Below, piece after piece: positions 58,560-64,000 of a stretch of DNA of 64,000 nucleotides. The stretch lies in contig NZ_CP071448.1 in NCBI RefSeq assembly GCF_017352115.1, positions 186,001 to 250,000 of the forward strand, read 5' to 3'. The translations under genes were made by a program, and so were the position numbers. Every line of letters starts with the position of its first letter. Positions within the stretch are counted from its first letter, which is position 1. The DNA is from Flavobacterium endoglycinae (GTDB lineage: Bacteria; Bacteroidota; Bacteroidia; Flavobacteriales; Flavobacteriaceae). The notes beneath the pieces were generated by a model. It was not told where the DNA came from and made no database searches. It saw nothing but the letters and a program-made list of their open reading frames with translations.

Positions 58560-59141
58560 TTAGTGATTGATAGAATTCAGGAGATTCAATATTTCATTGT
58601 TGTTTAGAATAAAATCAGGTGTTGTAAACAAAATGGCGTTATTGGGCATAAAAGGCATGTCTGCCACAAGGGGATTCTGGACTATAATTTTTCCTCCGTT
58701 TGCCTGAATCGCCTTTAAACCTTCTGTACCATCGGTATTTGATCCTGAAAATAAAATTCCAACTAAACTGCTGCCATATATTTCCGCAGCCGATTCAAAC
58801 GAAACGTCGATACTTGGACGACTGTAGTTTATTTTCTCTGAAATATCAAGCGCCATTGTTTCATCTTTTTCAAATAATAAATGATAATTTGAGGGCGCTA
58901 TATAGACAAAACCTGCAATAAGCAGTGTTTTGTCTTCTATTGGTTTTACAGCCACTTTAGATTTTAAAATAAGTAATTCTTCTAAAGTCTGGTCGTCTGT
59001 ACTTTTGCGGTGCAGAACGATTACAATGGCAAAATCGTTTAATTTTTTTAACCCTGGTAAAATCTGCATTAAGGCATTTAAACTTCCTGCAGATCCTCCT
59101 ATTATAACTAATCTGCAGTTTTTTATTTTATTTTCCTCCAT
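58560..59141 (-). CDS. CheB-type methylesterase (stand-alone catalytic domain)
   Basis: A 193-residue protein corresponding to the CheB C-terminal catalytic domain without receiver. Triad residues are visible: S17 in IIGGSAGS, H44 in VLHR, D137 in SGSNTDGTEG; also SRPSIDVSFESAA (residues ~107-119) and PLVADMPFMPNNAI (~157-170). It would remove methyl esters from or deamidate glutamyl residues. No chemoreceptor is present in the window, so the target may be the hybrid kinase pathway rather than chemotaxis. It overlaps CheR by 19 nt, and is last in the cluster. Confidence 0.92.
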   Translation of the reverse strand: MEENKIKNCRLVIIGGSAGSLNALMQILPGLKKLNDFAIVIVLHRKSTDDQTLEELLILKSKVAVKPIEDKTLLIAGFVYIAPSNYHLLFEKDETMALDISEKINYSRPSIDVSFESAAEIYGSSLVGILFSGSNTDGTEGLKAIQANGGKIIVQNPLVADMPFMPNNAILFTTPDFILNNNEILNLLNSINH

Positions 59142-59932
59142 ATTTTCTCTTTTTCAAATTGTTTGTATTTGGCTGGAGAAATAGAATACTTTATGGTTTC
59201 TTTTGTGCCTAAGGCCAAAAACCCTAAAACAGCTAAACTTTCATCAAACAAATTAATAACCCTTTTTTGAAGGTCATTATCAAAATAAATTAAAACATTA
59301 CGGCATAAGATCATATCAAATTCATTAAACGATGTATCTGATACTAAATTGTGCTGCGAAAAGACCATTTTTTCGGCCAGTTCTTCATTAAATTTTGCAA
59401 TACCATAATTGGCGGTGTAATAGGAAGAGAAGTCTTCCTGACCGCCTGCATCGCGATAGTTTTGTGAATATTCCTTCATCATTCTGAGCGGGAAGATTCC
59501 TTTTTTGGCGGTTTCTAAAACCGTTGCATTAATATCGGTTGCATAAATTATGGATTTATGCAGTAATCCTGCTTCTTTAAGCATTATGGCCATCGAATAG
59601 ACTTCTTCGCCTGTCGAACAGCCAGCATGCCATAATCGTATAAAAGGCTTGGTTCCTAATAGCGGTAAAATTTCATTTCTGAGAATGGCATAAAATGATG
59701 GATCGCGAAACATTTCGGTTACATTAACCGTAATTTCGTCAATCATTTTTTTATAATATTCTTGGTCAGAACGAACTTTTGACAGGAATTCATGAAAATG
59801 GGTAAATCCATCTAAATGATAAACTCTGTTTACACGCCTTTTGAGTGAAGCTCTGGAATAACTTCCAAAATCAAAACCGTAATATTCGTAAACCTCATTA
59901 ATAAGCGTTTCAAGCTCAATATCCTCAATCAT
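59123..59932 (-). CDS. CheR-type SAM-dependent methyltransferase
   Basis: A 269-residue CheR. N-terminal all-alpha domain ~1-70 (YYGFDFGSYSRASLKRRVNRV, then ITVNVTEMFRDPSFY, the CheR T-x-F-F-R-like block at ~67-81) and SAM-binding Rossmann domain ~95-265 (AGCSTGEE at 103-110, ATDINATVLETAKKGIF, FDMILCRNVLIYFD). It methylates glutamate side chains. It overlaps the downstream cheB by 19 nt and lies 7 nt after the response regulator. A stand-alone CheR/CheB pair beside a large hybrid kinase is a common arrangement in Flavobacterium-like genomes, where it probably tunes the kinase. Confidence 0.94.
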   Translation of the reverse strand: MIEDIELETLINEVYEYYGFDFGSYSRASLKRRVNRVYHLDGFTHFHEFLSKVRSDQEYYKKMIDEITVNVTEMFRDPSFYAILRNEILPLLGTKPFIRLWHAGCSTGEEVYSMAIMLKEAGLLHKSIIYATDINATVLETAKKGIFPLRMMKEYSQNYRDAGGQEDFSSYYTANYGIAKFNEELAEKMVFSQHNLVSDTSFNEFDMILCRNVLIYFDNDLQKRVINLFDESLAVLGFLALGTKETIKYSISPAKYKQFEKEKIWRKIK

Positions 59933-59939
59933 AGTGTAT

Positions 59940-60305
59940 TTAAATTTTACTTAAAATAAGCAGTAATTTATCAACATCAACCGGTTTGGAGATGTATTCA
60001 TCAGCTCCGGCTTCCAGGCATTTTTCTTTATCGCCTGCCATGGCCTGAGCCGTTACTGCAACTACCATTGTTGATTCTCTTGAAGGAATTTCTTTTATTA
60101 ACGGAATGGCTTCGTAACCATCCATTTCGGGCATCATCATATCTAACAATACAGCATCGATCTGTTCATTAGAATTCAATATTTTAAGGGCTTCTTCAGC
60201 ACTTATACAAGACAAACAATCGTACGATTTTACACGTAAGGTGTTTTCTAAGGCGAAGATGTTTCTGGAATCATCATCTACAATTAAAATCTTCTTTTTT
60301 TCCAT
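59940..60305 (-). CDS. Single-domain response regulator
   Basis: A 121-residue receiver: acidic pocket at ~D10-D12 (LIVDDDSRN), phospho-acceptor D55 in VLLDMMMPEMDGYE, Thr/Ser at ~85, K107 in ISKPVDVDKL. There is no output domain. It is strongly similar to the third receiver of the hybrid kinase (see 60405-63980), with the same DMMMP-MDGYE and KPVDVD blocks; a duplication or phosphotransfer partner is likely. Cotranscribed between the kinase gene (100 nt upstream) and cheR. Confidence 0.94.
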   Translation of the reverse strand: MEKKKILIVDDDSRNIFALENTLRVKSYDCLSCISAEEALKILNSNEQIDAVLLDMMMPEMDGYEAIPLIKEIPSRESTMVVAVTAQAMAGDKEKCLEAGADEYISKPVDVDKLLLILSKI

Positions 60306-60404
60306 AATGAGACTTATTAATTTAGTCTTATTTTGCCACAGATTAACGGATTAAAATCGCGATAACCTGTGGCTATTTTTTACTATCTATTGTTTGTTTC
60401 TGTA

Positions 60405-63400
60405 CTATACTTTGTCATACAGCCACACTCGCAACAACGATAATAACTGGTCAACATCTACTGGTTTGGTAATATAATCTGAAGCTCCTGCTTTAATACA
60501 TTTTTCCCTGTCTCCGGTCATTGCTTTTGCGGTTACGGCAATTAACGGTAAGTTTAAAAATTTAGGATTAGCTCTGATTTTCTCAGCTGTTTCATATCCG
60601 TCCATATTAGGCATCATCATATCGAGCAGAACAATATCAGTATCTTCATTATCATTTAAAACTTTAATGGCTTCTTTTCCATCAAAAGCGGTAATGATAT
60701 TCATTTTAAATACTTCTAAAGCTTTGGTTAGCGAATAAATATTACGAACATCATCATCAACAATCAATACTTTTTTCTCAAAAAGAATGTTGTTTAACAG
60801 ATTCAGTTTTTTATGTCCGTCTATTTTATCTTTTCCTTCTTTTTTATTTTCAACTAAGTGCAGGAACAGAGAAACCTCATCTAACATTCTTTGGTACGAA
60901 TGAGCAGTTTTTACAATAATAGAATCGGCATATTTTTTAATTTTCACTTCTTCTTTCAAGGATAAACTTTTTCCTGTAAAGACAATTACGGGAAGGTTTT
61001 CAAGTCCTGGACTTTTCTTAACGCCATCGAGAATCTGGTACGCATGTTTATCTGGAATTCCCATATCGAGAATTACACAGTCAACATCTGTTTTGTTTAG
61101 AGATTCCAGACCTTCTGAAACTTCACTTCTAATTTCAGAGTTAATATTATACGTTTCTAAGAAGAAAGCCAGCGCTTTTGCGTGTTTTGGGTTGTCTTCT
61201 ATAATCAGTACTTTTTGTGCCTCTTTATTAATAATGTGTTCGATTCGTAAAAACACATCTGGAATTTTATCGAAAGCCACTGGTTTGTCTAAGAAATCTA
61301 CAGCTCCTTTTAGCAAACTTTCCTGTTTCAATTTGTGTGATGACATAATGTGAACCGGAATATGTTTGGTTTCAGCATTATTTTTAAGTTCTTCCAATAC
61401 TTCCCAACCACTTTTTACAGGAAGTTCGATATCGAGTAAAACACCAACAGGTTTGTACAATAGGGCAAAATTTAAAGCGTGGTCACCTCGCACGGCAACA
61501 ATTCCTTTATATCCTTTCTTTTGTGTAAATGCCAAAAGTGATTTGGCGAAATTAATATCGTCTTCTACAATTAAAATAACTTTGTCGCCTGCTTTTACTA
61601 CATTTCGGTCATCTTCAATTTCATCAGGAATTATAGCGCTTATGTATTTTTTAGTTTCTTTTACTTCTGGTTCTTTTTCAGGTTCTACTTCTGTAAAATC
61701 TGTTGGAGGAATTTTTTCATAGTTGGCTTTTGCCAGTGCCGTTCCATAAACCGGCAGACATAATGTAAATGTACTTCCTTCATTTACTTTACTATGCAGT
61801 TCGATTTCTCCTTTAAGAAGTTTTGCTAATTCCCTGCTGATTGAAAGTCCTAATCCCGTTCCTCCGTATTTACGTTTGGTTGAACCATCGGCTTGCTGGA
61901 AAGCTTCGAAAACCAGCGGTTGTTTTTCCAGCGGGATTCCGATTCCGGTATCTTTTACAATGAAACAAATAATTTTATCATCGTCAGAATTTACTTTTAT
62001 TTCCAAAGAAACTTTTCCTTTTTCGGTAAATTTAATAGCATTCGAAATCAGGTTTTTGAGAATCTGTTCCAAACGCATTTTGTCTGTTTTAATAACAATT
62101 GGCGCTTCTTTCGTAATGATTTCAAATTCAATTCCTTTTTCTTTGGCAACAAGATTGAATAAGTTCCAGAGTGTTTCTGTAATTTCTTTGGTCGAAACAT
62201 CCAAGTATTCCAGTTCCATTTTACCGGCTTCGATTTTAGATAAATCTAAAATTTCATCAATTAAGCCCAATAAACTGTTTCCTGAACTTTGAATCACTTT
62301 GGCAAATTCAATTTCTTCGTTGTTCATGCTTTGGTTGTTATTTTCAGATAACAATCGGCTTAAAAGTAAGATAGAATTTAAAGGTGTTCTTAATTCGTGC
62401 GACATATTCGCCAAAAACTCTGATTTATAACGCGTTGTCAATTCCAAAGCTTCTGATTTTTTCTGGATTTCGTTGTTTTTTTCTTCCAGTAAAACGCTTC
62501 TTTCAGACAATTCTTCATTCGTTTGCTCCAGTTCTTCCTGTTGTACGCGTAATTCTTCTTCAGAAGCTTGTAATTTTTCGGTCTGCGCTTCTAATTCTGC
62601 ATTTATAGCTTCAAGTTCACTGTGTTGTATTTTAAGTTCTTCAGATTGTGATTTGGTTTCTTCAAGAAGTTCCATAACACGTTTTCTATTTTGAGTAGAT
62701 CTAATAGCGATTCCAATATTGTTGGATACTGTTTGTAAAAACTCTAAATGAAGATCTGAAAATCCGTAAATGCTAGCCAATTCAACCGCACCTTCAATTC
62801 TATTATCTAATAATGGAAATGCAACAATATGAGTTGGTTTTACCTGACCCAAAGCATAATTGATCTGAATATCGTCTGAAGTCAGTGTTTTTAATTCTAA
62901 TAATTTTGCAGAACTAATGGCCTGCCCAATTAAACCGTCGCCTTTTTTAATACGTTCTCTGGTTTTGCTTGGTATATAACTGTAACCTCCTGCTGCTAAA
63001 AGTTCATCGCCATCCAGTACATATAAAATTCCCGCACTGCTGTTAGTATAATTGCACAAAAATTCAATAACATCTTTGGAAAGCTTTTGAAGTGTTTTAT
63101 CGCCCAGCATGGCATTGTTGAGTTCTGCAACTCCTTTTTGAAGCCATTCTTTCTGCGAAAGCAGTTCGAAAGAGCTTTTTAGTGAAACTCCCATCGTGTT
63201 GAGTGATTCTGCCACACTTCCAAGAGCATCCGATTTTGTATCGTCTATACGTATATCGTAGTTTCCTTTTGAAATATTAAGTGCAATTGAACTTATTGCT
63301 TCAATTCTCTGAGCTGTTTCTATATCTTTTTTCTCTAGTTCGTGCTGTAAAACGACTCTTTCGTTATAGTCCTTTAAGATTCTGGTTAAGAATATTATCG

Positions 63401-63980
63401 AAATAAAAAAAGCTATAAAAAATGCTACAGCAATTAAAACCAAACTGTATGTTCCGTAACGCTCTGAATTGGCATTTCGTTCTGAAAGAAGATTTTGTTC
63501 GGTAGCTTCAATTCTTTTAATAATGACACGCATTTCGTTCATCATTCTTCGGCCTTCATTCAAATCAAAGATCAATGTTTCTTTGCTTAATCTTTTTTTA
63601 ACAATTTGGTTATTAAGATATTTAAAGAATCCGGAACGCATATCTCTAAGTTCCTCCAGTAGTTTTTGCTGTGCAGGATTATCTGAAGTAAGTTCTTCAA
63701 GTTTGTCAAAATACGTTTCGGTTTTAGCCTGAGATTCTGTAAATCTATCCGCAAATTGCTCATCGCCAGTCAATAAATATCCCCGCATGCTGGTTTGCGC
63801 CTCGGTAATGATTGAAGAACCTTCATTTAAATTATAAATAACATCTTGGGTGTGATTGACCCAGAAGTTACTATCTAATAAACTTTTAATACTGATATAC
63901 GAAGCGATCGAACTAATCGTAAGCACCAGCAGTGAAACTAATGAACTAATCAGAAGGTTTCTTTTAAAATTATTATTCAT
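60405..63980 (-). CDS. Hybrid sensor histidine kinase with CHASE3, HAMP, GAF, HisKA, HATPase and three receivers
   Basis: A 1191-residue kinase. TM1 ~8-30; CHASE3-like periplasmic domain ~38-170 (FWVNHTQDVIYNL, SMRGYLLTGDEQF); TM2 ~178-199; HAMP ~200-270; GAF ~285-430 (SSAGILYVLDGDELLAAGGY); long coiled coil ~435-515; HisKA with H528 in NMSHELRTPLNS; HATPase with N647, DTGIG (677-681) and GGTGLGLS (706-713); receivers REC1 ~800-915 (D850, K899), REC2 ~922-1040 (D972, K1024) and REC3 ~1070-1190 (D1120, K1172). REC3 is nearly a copy of the neighbouring single receiver. The cluster kinase-RR-CheR-CheB (all minus strand) suggests a phosphorelay with methylation feedback. ATG 63980 is 20 nt from the window end, so the promoter is outside. 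Confidence 0.96.
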   Translation of the reverse strand: MNNNFKRNLLISSLVSLLVLTISSIASYISIKSLLDSNFWVNHTQDVIYNLNEGSSIITEAQTSMRGYLLTGDEQFADRFTESQAKTETYFDKLEELTSDNPAQQKLLEELRDMRSGFFKYLNNQIVKKRLSKETLIFDLNEGRRMMNEMRVIIKRIEATEQNLLSERNANSERYGTYSLVLIAVAFFIAFFISIIFLTRILKDYNERVVLQHELEKKDIETAQRIEAISSIALNISKGNYDIRIDDTKSDALGSVAESLNTMGVSLKSSFELLSQKEWLQKGVAELNNAMLGDKTLQKLSKDVIEFLCNYTNSSAGILYVLDGDELLAAGGYSYIPSKTRERIKKGDGLIGQAISSAKLLELKTLTSDDIQINYALGQVKPTHIVAFPLLDNRIEGAVELASIYGFSDLHLEFLQTVSNNIGIAIRSTQNRKRVMELLEETKSQSEELKIQHSELEAINAELEAQTEKLQASEEELRVQQEELEQTNEELSERSVLLEEKNNEIQKKSEALELTTRYKSEFLANMSHELRTPLNSILLLSRLLSENNNQSMNNEEIEFAKVIQSSGNSLLGLIDEILDLSKIEAGKMELEYLDVSTKEITETLWNLFNLVAKEKGIEFEIITKEAPIVIKTDKMRLEQILKNLISNAIKFTEKGKVSLEIKVNSDDDKIICFIVKDTGIGIPLEKQPLVFEAFQQADGSTKRKYGGTGLGLSISRELAKLLKGEIELHSKVNEGSTFTLCLPVYGTALAKANYEKIPPTDFTEVEPEKEPEVKETKKYISAIIPDEIEDDRNVVKAGDKVILIVEDDINFAKSLLAFTQKKGYKGIVAVRGDHALNFALLYKPVGVLLDIELPVKSGWEVLEELKNNAETKHIPVHIMSSHKLKQESLLKGAVDFLDKPVAFDKIPDVFLRIEHIINKEAQKVLIIEDNPKHAKALAFFLETYNINSEIRSEVSEGLESLNKTDVDCVILDMGIPDKHAYQILDGVKKSPGLENLPVIVFTGKSLSLKEEVKIKKYADSIIVKTAHSYQRMLDEVSLFLHLVENKKEGKDKIDGHKKLNLLNNILFEKKVLIVDDDVRNIYSLTKALEVFKMNIITAFDGKEAIKVLNDNEDTDIVLLDMMMPNMDGYETAEKIRANPKFLNLPLIAVTAKAMTGDREKCIKAGASDYITKPVDVDQLLSLLRVWLYDKV

Positions 63981-64000
63981 AATTGGTTAAGTAAATTTTT

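Noticed and set aside
1..64000. tRNA, rRNA or transposase genes
   Set aside because: Scanning by eye found no cloverleaf with CCA-like end, no rRNA sequence and no transposase motif; a covariance-model search would be needed to exclude small RNAs.

Overview
The window looks like chromosomal DNA of a Flavobacterium-type Bacteroidota. The base composition is AT-rich. Many genes are preceded by the Bacteroidota -7 promoter element TAnnTTTG rather than a sigma70 TATAAT box, and Shine-Dalgarno sites are not obvious. Two products carry type IX secretion (T9SS) C-terminal sorting domains, and there are SusC/SusD, TonB-receptor and ECF sigma/FecR genes. I see no rRNA, tRNA, CRISPR array, transposase or prophage module. 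Intergenic spaces are rich in short dispersed palindromic repeats.

Layout. 1-2.2 kb: end of a T9SS-secreted protein and a surface beta-rich protein. 2.2-5.7 kb: TonB receptor divergent from a MocR-type PLP-dependent regulator, with a palindrome inside the receptor promoter. 5.8-9.7 kb: membrane protein, LigD and Ku (bacterial non-homologous end joining). 9.9-23 kb: mostly metabolic and stress genes, including a sugar dehydrogenase lipoprotein, DoxX, quinone oxidoreductase, GNAT, AraC regulator with OsmC and an esterase, TauE/SafE with DUF1634, an LLM oxidoreductase, a thiolase, and azoreductase divergent from an HxlR regulator. 23.4-28 kb: a 972-residue secreted multidomain sugar dehydrogenase, a divergent DapB-like reductase and DUF1810.

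28-34.7 kb: a metal or metallophore-like operon with a small Cys/His-rich exported protein, an ABC ATPase, a siderophore-type TonB receptor and two ABC-2 permeases. 35.8-45.1 kb: an ECF sigma/anti-sigma-controlled SusC (with STN signalling domain)/SusD system with an extra lipoprotein and a di-haem cytochrome c peroxidase. 45.4-47.8 kb: VOC protein and an orphan secreted protein.

47.8-56.3 kb, minus strand: a heavy-metal efflux island (small Cys/His protein, CzcA-type RND pump, TolC-like channel, CzcB-like adaptor, PIB-type ATPase), predicted to export Zn/Co/Cd. Here dispersed palindromic repeats have been captured into the coding ends of three adjacent genes. 56.6-58.6 kb: two outer-membrane barrel proteins. 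58.6-64 kb, minus strand: a CheB-CheR-response regulator-hybrid histidine kinase cluster running to the window edge.

The most noteworthy items are the repeat-derived protein ends in the RND operon, the ABC/TonB operon at 28-34.7 kb with a candidate operator over its start site, and several clean candidate operators next to their likely regulators. All functions are read from sequence motifs only; no database search was possible.
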